64,000 bases of DNA from Polaribacter vadi (GTDB taxonomy: Bacteria; Bacteroidota; Bacteroidia; Flavobacteriales; Flavobacteriaceae), in contig NZ_CP017477.1 in the NCBI RefSeq assembly GCF_001761365.1, positions 208,501-272,500 on the forward strand, written 5' to 3'. The position numbers and the translations under genes were made by a program. The notes under the pieces were generated by a model. That model was not told the origin of the DNA and made no database searches. It saw nothing but the letters and a program-made list of their open reading frames with translations. This document shows positions 9,283 through 18,395 of this stretch, piece after piece; the first letter of the stretch is position 1; each line of letters opens with the position of its first letter.

Positions 9283-9802
9283 TATTTTATTTTTATTGAT
9301 ATTCTTGTGCTTTTCTTGTTCTAAAGTAGCACCTAGAAAACCGATCAACCCAAAACCATCGACAACTTTTTATTTTGAAGCAATGCAACAAAATAAAATT
9401 TTAAATAAATTGGAAGATGAAAAAATTCTTCAATTGATAAAAAACGATAGCACAAATGTATATTTGCAATCTTCAAATGGTTTTTGGTACACGTATATCA
9501 ATAAAATTGAAGAAGATTTACCAACACCCGAAAAAGGGAATGAAGTTGTTTTAGAATATAATATTACAGCATTAAATGATAGCATACTTTATAGCAAAGA
9601 AGCTTTAGGTATAAAAAATTATAGAGTAGATGAAGAAGATTTTATTTCTGGCTTACAAAAAGGAATAAAGTTGATGAAAATAGGAGAAACGATTACCTTT
9701 GTAATTCCTTCCTATAGTGCTTTTGGCATTACAGGAGACAACAATAAAATTGGAATAAACCAATCTATAAAAAGTACAGTAACATTAATTAACATTAAAT
9801 AA
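9272..9802 (+). CDS. gldI: Gliding-associated peptidyl-prolyl isomerase lipoprotein GldI
   Basis: A 176-residue FKBP-type protein with a lipoprotein signal (FLLIFLCFSCSK). The FKBP fold covers about residues 85-176 (VVLEYNITALNDSILYSKE; FISGLQKGIKLMKIGETITFVIPSYSAFG). It matches GldI, a lipoprotein needed for gliding and for T9SS function in Flavobacterium, probably through folding of other Gld/Spr proteins. It overlaps nrnA by 11 bases and is followed 9 bases later by a second FKBP gene. Several aromatic FKBP active-site positions are not obvious, so catalytic activity is not assured. Confidence 0.85.
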   Translation: MKYSILFLLIFLCFSCSKVAPRKPINPKPSTTFYFEAMQQNKILNKLEDEKILQLIKNDSTNVYLQSSNGFWYTYINKIEEDLPTPEKGNEVVLEYNITALNDSILYSKEALGIKNYRVDEEDFISGLQKGIKLMKIGETITFVIPSYSAFGITGDNNKIGINQSIKSTVTLINIK

Positions 9803-9811
9803 AATAGAAAA

Positions 9812-10540
9812 ATGAAAGTATTAAAAACTTTAGCAATTGTAGCAGCTTCAACAATGATGGTTTCTTGTGGAAATCAAAAACCTGATGTTAAATCTTTAGA
9901 AACTGAAATAGATTCTGCAAGTTATGCTTTAGGAATGGACATGGCTATTAAAGTAAAAGCAAATTTTGAAAAAGCTGATACTGATTTGTTTTTACAAGGC
10001 TATAGAAATGGAATGGATTCAACAAATATGTTGATTGCACAAGAAGATTTAAATGCATTTTTAGGTGCGTTTTTTCAAAAGCAACAAGCTGAAAAAATGA
10101 AAGAACAACAAGAAAAAGCAGCTAAAGATGCAGAAGTAAAGTTTGGAGATAACAAAAAAGCTGGTCAAGATTTTTTAGCTGAAAATAAAGTAAAAGAAAA
10201 TGTACAAACAACAGATAGTGGTTTACAATATCTTGTTTTAAAAGAAGGAACAGGAGAAAAGCCAGTTGCTACTTCTAAAATTAAAATTCATTATCATGGA
10301 ACTACTATAAATGGTGAAGTTTTTGATAGTTCAGTAGATAAAGGAACTCCTTATGATGCAAGTCCAAATCAATTTATTCCTGGTTTTACAGAAGGTTTAT
10401 TATTGATGAATGAAGGTGCTAAATACAGATTCTTTATTCCTCAAGAATTAGCTTATGGAGCGCAACAAAGAGGTGCTTTAATTCAGCCTTTTTCTACCTT
10501 AATTTTTGAAGTAGAAATTTTAGATATTTTAGAACAATAA
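9812..10540 (+). CDS. FKBP-type peptidyl-prolyl isomerase lipoprotein
   Basis: A 242-residue Mip/FkpA-like protein with lipoprotein signal MKVLKTLAIVAASTMMVSCGNQ. Residues ~30-125 form the charged helical dimerisation region (SYALGMDMAIKVK; KQQAEKMKEQQEKAAK). The FKBP domain covers about 130-240 with IKIHYHGTTINGEVFDSS, FIPGFTEGLLLMNEGAKYRFFIP and LIFEVEILDI. It probably assists folding of exported proteins in the periplasm. Its stop is directly followed by the ATG of the cyclophilin-FKBP gene (no gap), so it belongs to the gldI run. Confidence 0.93.
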   Translation: MKVLKTLAIVAASTMMVSCGNQKPDVKSLETEIDSASYALGMDMAIKVKANFEKADTDLFLQGYRNGMDSTNMLIAQEDLNAFLGAFFQKQQAEKMKEQQEKAAKDAEVKFGDNKKAGQDFLAENKVKENVQTTDSGLQYLVLKEGTGEKPVATSKIKIHYHGTTINGEVFDSSVDKGTPYDASPNQFIPGFTEGLLLMNEGAKYRFFIPQELAYGAQQRGALIQPFSTLIFEVEILDILEQ

Positions 10541-11698
10541 ATGAGAAATGTAGCCTATATTTTTGTTGTTTTTTTATTGATAACAGCTTGCCAATCTTCT
10601 AAATATAAAAATTTAGAAGATGGCTTGTATGCAGAAATACAAACTAATAAAGGTGATATTTTATTAGAGTTATATGCAGAAGATGTACCCATGACTGTTG
10701 CTAATTTCGTTTCTTTATCAGAAGGAAATAACAATAAGGTTACAGATTCTTTAAAAGGTAAAAAGTTTTACGATGGTATTCGCTTTCATAGAGTTGTAAA
10801 TAACTTTATTGTACAGGCAGGAGACCCAACAGAAACAGGAAGAGGAACTGCTGGTTATCGATTTGGAGACGAGTTTCCAAAAGACGAAAACGGTTCTTTA
10901 CTTTATAAGCATGATGATGCAGGAGTGTTATCGATGGCAAATGGAGGGCCAGAATCTAATGGAAGTCAGTTTTTTATAACCCATAGAGAAATTCCGCATT
11001 TAGATGGTAAACATCCTGTTTTTGGTAAAACGATTGTAAACCCAACTCAATTAGCTACTTTAAAAAAGAGCATTAAAGATGAAGCAAAACTAAATAATGC
11101 TGTAGATTCTTTAAGAAATGTTGTTTTAAATTCAATTGTTCAGTTAGATACGATTCATACCATTAATATTATTAGAGTTGGAAGTAAAGCCAATTCTTTT
11201 AATGCAGCCGAAGTTTTTGATAATCAGTTGCTTTTGTATGAAGAAAATAAGAAAACAAGAAAAGAGCAAGAAGCATCAGCAGAAGTTGCTAGATATGCAA
11301 AGTATCTAGAAGATAAAGCTGTTTTTTTTGCTAAAATGGGCGAAGAAAAAGCAAGAAAAACAACCTCTGGTTTAGGGATTTTAATGTTAAAGGAAAATCC
11401 TTCTGGAGAAAAAATAGTTACCAATAAACCTATAAAATCTCATTTTATGTTATACACTGCAGATGGTACTCAAATACAAGCTACAAAAGATGGTGGTCAG
11501 CCATTTGTGTTTCAGTTAGATGATGCAGAAAAACCAATGATTACTGGTTTTAAAGAAGGTGTTGCGAATATGAGAGTTGGTGAAAAAGCTCTATTATTTG
11601 TTCCTTATTATATTGGTTTTGGCGAAGCTAAATACGGACCATTTCCTGCAAAATCTGATTTGGTTTTCGAAATAGAAATTTTAGAAATAGGAAATTAA
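10541..11698 (+). CDS. Dual-family immunophilin: cyclophilin fused to FKBP
   Basis: A 385-residue lipoprotein (signal ending LLITACQSSK). Residues ~30-210 are a cyclophilin (FHRVVNNFIVQAGDP; SMANGGPESNGSQFFIT; HLDGKHPVFGKTI), and ~215-270 are a charged helical linker. Residues ~275-385 are an FKBP domain (PIKSHFMLYTADGTQIQ; ITGFKEGVANMRVGEKALLFVP; LVFEIEILEI). Two unrelated prolyl isomerase folds in one chain match the CFBP class of dual-family immunophilins known from flavobacteria. It begins immediately after the FKBP stop and is followed by the PAP2 gene 1 base later. The FKBP half lacks some canonical aromatics and may act as a binding domain. Confidence 0.92.
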   Translation: MRNVAYIFVVFLLITACQSSKYKNLEDGLYAEIQTNKGDILLELYAEDVPMTVANFVSLSEGNNNKVTDSLKGKKFYDGIRFHRVVNNFIVQAGDPTETGRGTAGYRFGDEFPKDENGSLLYKHDDAGVLSMANGGPESNGSQFFITHREIPHLDGKHPVFGKTIVNPTQLATLKKSIKDEAKLNNAVDSLRNVVLNSIVQLDTIHTINIIRVGSKANSFNAAEVFDNQLLLYEENKKTRKEQEASAEVARYAKYLEDKAVFFAKMGEEKARKTTSGLGILMLKENPSGEKIVTNKPIKSHFMLYTADGTQIQATKDGGQPFVFQLDDAEKPMITGFKEGVANMRVGEKALLFVPYYIGFGEAKYGPFPAKSDLVFEIEILEIGN

Positions 11699-11699
11699 T

Positions 11700-12272
11700 T
11701 TGTTCGACTCAATTTTACAAAAAGACAAAGAGCTATCAGTTTTCTTAAACAATTTAGGAAGTGAACAATGGGACTCATTTTGGTTGGGAATTACCAACCA
11801 ATTTTACTGGGCTCCATTGTTCCTTTTTATACTTATTTTAATTGTAAAAACATTTGGTTGGAAACGTGGTGGAGTTATGATTTTAGCCATGATTTTGTTG
11901 GTTACAATTTCAGACCAATTAACCGTTTTTATAAAAGATAATTCCTTTAGATTAAGACCAAATAACGATCCAGATATTATGGATTCTTTACGTATTTCTT
12001 TAAGAGAATTTACAAACCCACAAAGTCATAGTTTTATGTCTGGGCATGCTACAACATCTACCTTTTTCTCTTTATTTACAATATTTTTATTGAGAGATAA
12101 ATACAAACAAATTTATTTCCTTTTACTATTCCCAGCCTTTTTTGCCTATAGCAGATTGTATTTAGGCGTTCATTTTCCTTCAGATGTTTTTATTGGAATT
12201 TTGTTAGGAATTTTATTGGCTAATATTTATTATTTCTTCTTTAAAAAACTCGATAAAAAATTATTTTTCTAG
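11700..12272 (+). CDS. PAP2-family membrane phosphatase, TTG start
   Basis: A 190-residue membrane protein with about five hydrophobic segments. The lipid phosphate phosphatase motifs are all present: KDNSFRLRP (KX6RP), SFMSGHATTS (SGH), and SRLYLGVHFPSDV (SRX5HX3D). It probably dephosphorylates undecaprenyl diphosphate or another lipid phosphate. The start is TTG at 11700, one base after the preceding stop; the first residues FDSILQKDKELSVFLNNLG fit the family N-terminus, and there is no ATG nearby. Its 3' end overlaps the convergent LTA-synthase-like gene by 12 bases. Confidence 0.88.
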   Translation: MFDSILQKDKELSVFLNNLGSEQWDSFWLGITNQFYWAPLFLFILILIVKTFGWKRGGVMILAMILLVTISDQLTVFIKDNSFRLRPNNDPDIMDSLRISLREFTNPQSHSFMSGHATTSTFFSLFTIFLLRDKYKQIYFLLLFPAFFAYSRLYLGVHFPSDVFIGILLGILLANIYYFFFKKLDKKLFF

Positions 12273-14264
12273 CTTTTTATTATTGAAATATAAATATTTT
12301 GTTGAGTGATAATACGCATTTAAAAGGCTATCCATTTCTAAAGTTTTCTTCGGATATTTTGCTTTTAAATCTACCAAGTTTTTTGCTTTTAAATTATATA
12401 AACCTTTCGTTTTAGTTATGTTTGTTTTTGAATAATACAAACTGTCTTGTAGCAAACCAACAGTAGGTTCGCCATTCATTTTTAAATACACAAAAGAGGA
12501 TGCTTTCCTAGTCTTTGAAGTGTCTAAAAGATTGCTTCCTAAAGTATAATTTGTATAATCCATCTTTATCAAACTCATGACAGTTGGAAACATATCAATT
12601 AATTTTCCGTTTTTAGAAATCTCTTTGGGTTCTACAAATTTTGGAGCGTGAATAAAGAAAAGCGCATGTTGTAAATTGATGTTTAAATCGTGTTCATTTG
12701 TGTATTGATCATTTCTGTTCATCATTGTGTTATGATCGCCAAAAAACACAAATACAGTATTCTCATAATAACCAGCAGTTTTTGCTCTTTCTAAAAAACG
12801 ACCAATATTAAAATCTAAATAACGCATCGCATTTAGTTGAGCAACCGATTTAAAACCCGATTTTGCTAACAAATCATCAGAAATATCGGTATCAGAAAGA
12901 GGTGTAAAGCTTTCCTTTTGATCAGGAACTGTAAATGGAATGTGATTACTTGCAGTTTGAATATACGCTACAAAGGGTTTGTTTTGTTGATGTAATTTTT
13001 GCAACTCCTTGTCAGATTCTTTGAATAACTCGTAATCGTCAATTCCCCAAACATCAGCTCTGTTTTCTGTGTCATAACTGCCTTCTTCAAATATTTTTAA
13101 ACCTTTGATATTTGCTTGAAAAATTCCACGAATATTTGCCCAATTTGCACTACCACCTAAAAAATACAATTTTTCATAGCCTTTAAATTGATCAAATAAA
13201 ATACGCTGATCTATAATCATTGGATTTCTAGAAGCTGTATTTACATCATCTATATCTGGCAAACCAGTAACGCTTGCAAAAACGCTGGCTGCAGTTCCAG
13301 ATTTATGCACAAAAAAATTAGAAAAATTTAAACTCTTAGGAATTAAAGAATCTATTTTTGGTGAACTGTTGAGGGGATTTCCATAGTAACTTAAAGGTTT
13401 TACGCCAACAGATTCTAACATGACAAAAACAACATTGGGTTTTGTTTTTAATGAATCTTCAAAAACTACTTTTCTTTCGAAAGAAATACTGTCTTTTGGC
13501 AAGCCTAAATCTTTGGCAATTACTGGGTAATAATTTTTGAATTCGGTCATATTTACACCTTCACTTCTAAACTTAAAGCTATCGAAAAAGTATAAAACAG
13601 GATTTAATGAAAACTGATTTACTTTACTATTTTTAGAGAAAAAAGCTTCACTCCATCTTAAAGGATAATGAGAAAAACTATTGTAAATACTAAAAGATAA
13701 CAATAAAAAAGTAAAAATAAAGTAAATAGCTTTTACCTTTTTAGAACGATTAAGTTGGTGATTTTTATAACTAAAAAATAAAAATCTAGAGAGTTTATAA
13801 ATGATAAAACTAAGAACTAAAAAACCAAGCAAACCTTTAAAAACAGGATAACTTTCAAATAAAACTTGTGTAGATATTTGTAAATCTTCCAAAAAACGAA
13901 GTGAAGCAGCATCTAATCTAATGGATAAATAATCATAATATCCAAAATCGATTACATAGAATAACGTCAAAATAATGTATGCAAGTATCAAATAAAAAGT
14001 TGCTAATTTTTTATAAAACAGATTGCTGAAAAAACGTCTGTTTACAATTAAAACTAAAAGTGCTAAAGGAAAAAGAGCAATCGCAGCCAATTTTATATCG
14101 AAACGTAAACCTAACCAAAATGCTTTTTGAATTTCGGTTGAAGTTGCAGTTTCTAATTCTGCAAAAAAAGAATAAAATAGGATTCTAAAAATGAAATTAA
14201 AAACAATTAATAAAAAGAAATTGCTAAAAATGTATTTTATGTAGTTTGGGATTTTTTGCAGCAT
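12261..14264 (-). CDS. LTA synthase-like membrane sulfatase
   Basis: A 667-residue protein with about five N-terminal membrane segments (within residues ~10-200) and a large extracytoplasmic sulfatase domain from ~270. Sulfatase signatures are PNVVFVMLESVGVKPLSYYG, the nucleophile loop HKSGTAASVFASVTGLPDID (Thr expected as nucleophile), and the metal site FVFFGDHNTMM near 505. The LTA_synthase family transfers glycerol or ethanolamine phosphate groups. Bacteroidota make no lipoteichoic acid, so a lipid or glycan phospho-transfer role is more likely; substrate unknown. It is monocistronic, with a 3' overlap with the PAP2 gene. Confidence 0.88.
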   Translation of the reverse strand: MLQKIPNYIKYIFSNFFLLIVFNFIFRILFYSFFAELETATSTEIQKAFWLGLRFDIKLAAIALFPLALLVLIVNRRFFSNLFYKKLATFYLILAYIILTLFYVIDFGYYDYLSIRLDAASLRFLEDLQISTQVLFESYPVFKGLLGFLVLSFIIYKLSRFLFFSYKNHQLNRSKKVKAIYFIFTFLLLSFSIYNSFSHYPLRWSEAFFSKNSKVNQFSLNPVLYFFDSFKFRSEGVNMTEFKNYYPVIAKDLGLPKDSISFERKVVFEDSLKTKPNVVFVMLESVGVKPLSYYGNPLNSSPKIDSLIPKSLNFSNFFVHKSGTAASVFASVTGLPDIDDVNTASRNPMIIDQRILFDQFKGYEKLYFLGGSANWANIRGIFQANIKGLKIFEEGSYDTENRADVWGIDDYELFKESDKELQKLHQQNKPFVAYIQTASNHIPFTVPDQKESFTPLSDTDISDDLLAKSGFKSVAQLNAMRYLDFNIGRFLERAKTAGYYENTVFVFFGDHNTMMNRNDQYTNEHDLNINLQHALFFIHAPKFVEPKEISKNGKLIDMFPTVMSLIKMDYTNYTLGSNLLDTSKTRKASSFVYLKMNGEPTVGLLQDSLYYSKTNITKTKGLYNLKAKNLVDLKAKYPKKTLEMDSLLNAYYHSTKYLYFNNKKLEK

Positions 14265-14637
14265 TATTTTTAATTAAAAAGCAAAGATATTTATTTTGAA
14301 ATGGATAAATCGAATTATATTTTATTTGCTTTAGATTTATTTGTTTTCTGAATTATATCAAACAAAAAGTTTAAAAAAAAACACTACGAATTCACGAATC
14401 ACAAAGGTTAAAGTCTTCAAATTAAATTTTATTTTTTCTGAAAATATTTTCAGGTTTTATTTAGCTCCTTAGGAGCGTAAACTTAATAGTGAGTAAATAC
14501 AACAAGGTTGTAAAGCTCCTTAGGAGCGTAATATTAATAAGAAAATTAGATAAAATGGTAAAGCTCCTTAGGAGCGACATTTCATAAAACAATAATTGTT
14601 TGAATTTCAAATTAGTGAATTCGTAACAATAAATAAA
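14265..14637. other. 373-bp spacer with a palindromic triplet repeat
   Basis: This region lies between the 5' end of the LTA-synthase-like gene and the 3' end of the TlpA lipoprotein gene. It contains no credible coding sequence; its only structured content is the three repeated palindromes listed separately. Confidence 0.7.
14464..14575. repeat. Three copies of a 13-bp palindrome GCTCCTTAGGAGC
   Basis: Exact copies of GCTCCTTAGGAGC lie at 14464-14476, 14515-14527 and 14563-14575, at 51- and 48-bp intervals. Each has 6-bp arms around a central T, is followed by G(T/A), and the last two share the preceding A residues. The intervening sequence is unrelated A+T-rich DNA. The shape is that of REP-like extragenic palindromes; a CRISPR is excluded by the short unit and small number. 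Confidence 0.8.
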
Positions 14638-15852
14638 TCAATTTTCATTCAACAATTCATTTACAAAAACTTCAAATTCTTTAGTGAAATCAGTATATTT
14701 TTCACCTGTTGCTGGTCCATTAAAACCCGTGTGAATTTTTCTAACCTTTCCTTTTTTATCCATAAAAATGGTAGTTGGGTAAGAAATTATATGATTTAAC
14801 ATTGGCAATTTTTGTTGTGCCAGCGTTTTATTAGCCAAATTACCAAATTGCGCTAATAAAACAGGATATTCAATTCCTATTCGTTTTTTAAAACGTTTAA
14901 TTCTTTCGTACGCAATTTCTCTCGTTTTTGCTTCTTCAAAAGCCAATGCAATAATTTGCAAATCTTTATTCGGATTTTCTTTACTATACTTGACTAAAAA
15001 CTTGCTTTCATCCAAACAATTTGGGCACCAAGTTCCCATAATTTGTAAAATAACAACCTTGTTATTAAATTCAGGATCGCTCAAGGAAACAACTCTTCCT
15101 CTAGTATCAGGAAAAGAAAAATCGAAATATTCGTAACCTTCTTTTATAAAGGTTAAATTCTCTTCATTTGGCAATTCGTACTCATTATTTAGTTTTGCTG
15201 TAAAAGGTTCTTTCCAATGATTGCCAGAATAGAAATACCCATTTAAGGTAGAATCAGTAGCTTTTGCTGTGAATAAAAATGCGTGAGCACCATCAAAAGT
15301 TGAAAGTTTTAAGGAATCTCCATCAACAATGCCCTCTAAATATCTGTAATCGCCAGTTGTAGTTCTAAAAGTTCCAGTAACTTTATTGCTAGTTTGGGTA
15401 AACATTCCTTTAGCAAGATACGTATCAACTTTATGATCAGCATTAAAAACAGTTTCCCAATTACCAGTAATATTTATGCTTGCTTCTTTTTTTGATGAAA
15501 ATCGATTGTTACTTTTTATCGCTTCAAAAGGCACAATTTGATCTAAACTCGGTTTTATAAAACTTCCTTTCAAGGAGTTTTCTTTGATTTTTGCAATTAT
15601 ATAACCTTCAAAAACGGGCGTTTGTATGATAACAGAATCATTTTTATAGGTGATTTCATCAACAGTTATAATTTCATCAGCATTAAAAATTGTTAAAAGA
15701 GAATCGTTTTTAACTTCAAAAATAAAAGGCAATTCTTGGTTGTCTTGTATGTGTAAAACACCTCTATAAGTGCCAATATCCAAAGTTTTAGTAGTTTTTG
15801 TATTGCAAGAAATAAAGAGTAAAAAACTGATAGTCAATAGTAAAAAACGCAT
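14638..15852 (-). CDS. TlpA-family disulfide reductase lipoprotein
   Basis: A 404-residue exported lipoprotein (MRFLLLTISFLLFISCNT). Residues ~25-240 are a beta-rich region of unknown function that looks like two lipocalin-like halves (DIGTYRGVLHI; ITGNWETVFNADHK). Residues ~245-404 are a thioredoxin/TlpA domain with redox motif CPNC (MGTWCPNCLDES) and the loop ISYPTTIFMDKKGKVRKIHTG. Probably a periplasmic thiol reductase. It is divergent from pheT with a 110-bp spacer. The REP-like triplet lies just downstream of its stop. Confidence 0.88.
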   Translation of the reverse strand: MRFLLLTISFLLFISCNTKTTKTLDIGTYRGVLHIQDNQELPFIFEVKNDSLLTIFNADEIITVDEITYKNDSVIIQTPVFEGYIIAKIKENSLKGSFIKPSLDQIVPFEAIKSNNRFSSKKEASINITGNWETVFNADHKVDTYLAKGMFTQTSNKVTGTFRTTTGDYRYLEGIVDGDSLKLSTFDGAHAFLFTAKATDSTLNGYFYSGNHWKEPFTAKLNNEYELPNEENLTFIKEGYEYFDFSFPDTRGRVVSLSDPEFNNKVVILQIMGTWCPNCLDESKFLVKYSKENPNKDLQIIALAFEEAKTREIAYERIKRFKKRIGIEYPVLLAQFGNLANKTLAQQKLPMLNHIISYPTTIFMDKKGKVRKIHTGFNGPATGEKYTDFTKEFEVFVNELLNEN

Positions 15853-15962
15853 CGATAGTAATTAAAATTGAGTTCAAATTTACGATAAAATACTTACATC
15901 AATATTTAATAAAACCCTTAAAATTGGTTAATTTAGCCGCTGAAAAATTTCAAGAAAAAAAC

Positions 15963-18389
15963 ATGAAGATATCTTATAATTGGTTACAACAATTTGTAAA
16001 AATTGACTGGGATGCAACTAAAACAGGAGAGTTGTTAACTGATTTAGGTTTAGAGGTAGAAGGAATTGAAACCAAAGAATCTATAAAAGGAAGCTTAAAA
16101 GGCATTGTTGTTGGTAAAGTTTTAACCTGTGTGCAGCATCCAAATGCAGACAGATTAAAAGTAACTACTGTAGATTTAGGAGATGGGAATCCTGTACAAA
16201 TTGTGTGTGGAGCTCCTAATGTTGCTGCTGGTCAAAAAGTACCTGTGGCTACTATTGGAACGATGTTGTATGATGATAAAGGAGTAGGTTTTAAAATTAA
16301 AAAAGGGAAAATTAGAGGCGAAGAAAGTCATGGAATGATTTGTGCTGAAGACGAATTAGGTCTTGGAAGTGGACATGATGGAATTCTAGTTTTAGATGAA
16401 AAACTTAAAGAAGGAACTTTAGCTTCGGATGTTTTTAATATAAAAACAGATTATGTTTTTGAAATTGGTTTAACACCAAACAGATCTGATGCCATGAGTC
16501 ATTATGGAGTTGCCAGAGATTTAAGAGCTGGTTTAATTCAGAAAGATGTTCAAAAGGAATTAATTTCGCCTTCTGTAAGTAATTTTCACGTAGATGAAAG
16601 AACACTTCGTTTTGATGTGGAAGTGGAAGATAAAGAATTAGTGCCTCGTTATTGTGGAATTACAATTACAGATATTACTGTAAAAGATTCACCAGAATTT
16701 ATTCAGAATCATTTAAAAGCCATTGGTATTGCACCAAAAAATAATATTGTAGATATTACAAATTATGTGTTGCATGAACTTGGGCAACCTTTACATGCTT
16801 TTGATGCTCAGAAAATTAAAGGAACTAAAATTAAAGTAAAAACTCTAGAAGAAGGTACTAAATTTACCACGTTAGATGATGTTGAAAGAACGCTTTCTGG
16901 GGATGATATTATGATTTGTGATGCTGATGATACTCCACTTTGTTTAGGAGGTGTTTTTGGTGGCTCACAATCTGGAGTTACAGAACACACAACATCAATA
17001 TTTTTAGAAAGTGCTTATTTTAATCCTGTTTCTGTTAGAAAAACAGCTAAAAGACACGCTTTAAATACAGATGCTTCTTTTCGATTTGAAAGAGGAATTG
17101 ATATTAATATGACAGAATACGCTTTAAAAAGAGCAGCGTTATTAATTGAAGAATTTGCAGGAGGAAAGTTAGCTTCTGATATTTCTGATTTTTATCCTGT
17201 TAAAGTGGAAGATTTTCAAGTGTTTTTCTCTTATCAAAATGCGTATAGATTAATAGGACAAGAAATTCCGAAAGAAAAAATTAAAAATATTTTAGCTTCT
17301 TTAGAGATTAAAATTAACAGCGAAACTGAAGGTGGTTTAGGATTAACAATTCCATCTTACAGAACAGATGTGCAAAGAGAAGCAGATATTATTGAGGAAA
17401 TTTTACGTGTATATGGCTACAATAATATTGAGTTTTCTCACAAATTAAACACCTCAATTTCTTTTGATTCTAACAAAGAAACCAAAATTGAAAACATTAT
17501 TGCAGACCAATTAAGTTCTTTAGGATTTAATGAAACCATGGCAAATTCTTTAACAAAATCTGATTATACAAAATTGTCAGAAAACATTAATGATGAAGCA
17601 AATGTTGCCATGTTAAATCCTTTAAGTAGCGATTTAGATGTGATGCGTCAATCTTTGTTATTTAGTGGTTTAGAGTCTGTTTCTTATAATTTAAATAGAA
17701 GAAATAACTCATTAAAGTTTTATGAATTTGGTAAAACATATCATAACTATAACAGCAAATATCAAGAAGACAAACACTTAACATTGTTTGTAACTGGAAA
17801 CAGAACCAAAGATTCTTGGAATAGCAAAACAACAACATCTGATTTCTTTTATGTAAAAGGAATTATAACATCAGTATTAGAAAGATTAGGAATAAGTAAC
17901 TTTAAAACTTCCCCTACAAAAAATGATGTATTTTCTGAAGGAATTGCTTTAAGCTTAGGAAAAATTAAAGTTGCTGAATTTGGGGTTGTAAAAAGATCAA
18001 TTTTAAAGGAATTCGGAATTAAACAAGAAGTATTATTTGCAGATTTTAATTGGGATAATATTTTAAAATTAGCCAGTAAAAAACAATTGAAAGTTACTGA
18101 GATTTCTAAATTTCCATCTGTAAAAAGAGATTTAGCTTTATTGTTAGATTCTAAAACACAATTCAAAGAGATTTACAATATTGCTTTTCAATCGGAAAAA
18201 AATATTTTAAAAGAAGTAGATTTATTTGATGTGTATGAAGGAGATAAATTACCAGAAGGTAAAAAATCTTACGCAGTTAGTTTTGTATTACAAGATAATT
18301 CTAAAACTTTAGAAGACAATCAAATAGATAAAGTAATGCAAAAATTACAGCAAAGTTTCGAAAAGAATTTAGAAGCTGTTTTAAGATAA
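15963..18389 (+). CDS. pheT: Phenylalanine--tRNA ligase beta subunit
   Basis: An 808-residue PheT. The N-terminal MKISYNWLQQFV fixes the start at 15963; the open frame extends 39 bases upstream, but that part is not family-like. Domains in order are a tRNA-binding EMAP-like domain (~40-150, HPNADRLKVTTVDLG), the B3/B4 editing domain (~210-400), B5 (~405-475), the class II-like core, and a C-terminal ferredoxin-like anticodon-binding domain (ISKFPSVKRDLALLLD onward). It pairs with PheS, which is not in the window. A TPR lipoprotein gene follows after 6 bases. Confidence 0.98.
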   Translation: MKISYNWLQQFVKIDWDATKTGELLTDLGLEVEGIETKESIKGSLKGIVVGKVLTCVQHPNADRLKVTTVDLGDGNPVQIVCGAPNVAAGQKVPVATIGTMLYDDKGVGFKIKKGKIRGEESHGMICAEDELGLGSGHDGILVLDEKLKEGTLASDVFNIKTDYVFEIGLTPNRSDAMSHYGVARDLRAGLIQKDVQKELISPSVSNFHVDERTLRFDVEVEDKELVPRYCGITITDITVKDSPEFIQNHLKAIGIAPKNNIVDITNYVLHELGQPLHAFDAQKIKGTKIKVKTLEEGTKFTTLDDVERTLSGDDIMICDADDTPLCLGGVFGGSQSGVTEHTTSIFLESAYFNPVSVRKTAKRHALNTDASFRFERGIDINMTEYALKRAALLIEEFAGGKLASDISDFYPVKVEDFQVFFSYQNAYRLIGQEIPKEKIKNILASLEIKINSETEGGLGLTIPSYRTDVQREADIIEEILRVYGYNNIEFSHKLNTSISFDSNKETKIENIIADQLSSLGFNETMANSLTKSDYTKLSENINDEANVAMLNPLSSDLDVMRQSLLFSGLESVSYNLNRRNNSLKFYEFGKTYHNYNSKYQEDKHLTLFVTGNRTKDSWNSKTTTSDFFYVKGIITSVLERLGISNFKTSPTKNDVFSEGIALSLGKIKVAEFGVVKRSILKEFGIKQEVLFADFNWDNILKLASKKQLKVTEISKFPSVKRDLALLLDSKTQFKEIYNIAFQSEKNILKEVDLFDVYEGDKLPEGKKSYAVSFVLQDNSKTLEDNQIDKVMQKLQQSFEKNLEAVLR

Positions 18390-18395
18390 AATATC

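Noticed and set aside
14464..14575. CRISPR array
   Set aside because: Only three units of 13 bp, palindromic, with 35-38-bp spacers and no cas genes nearby.
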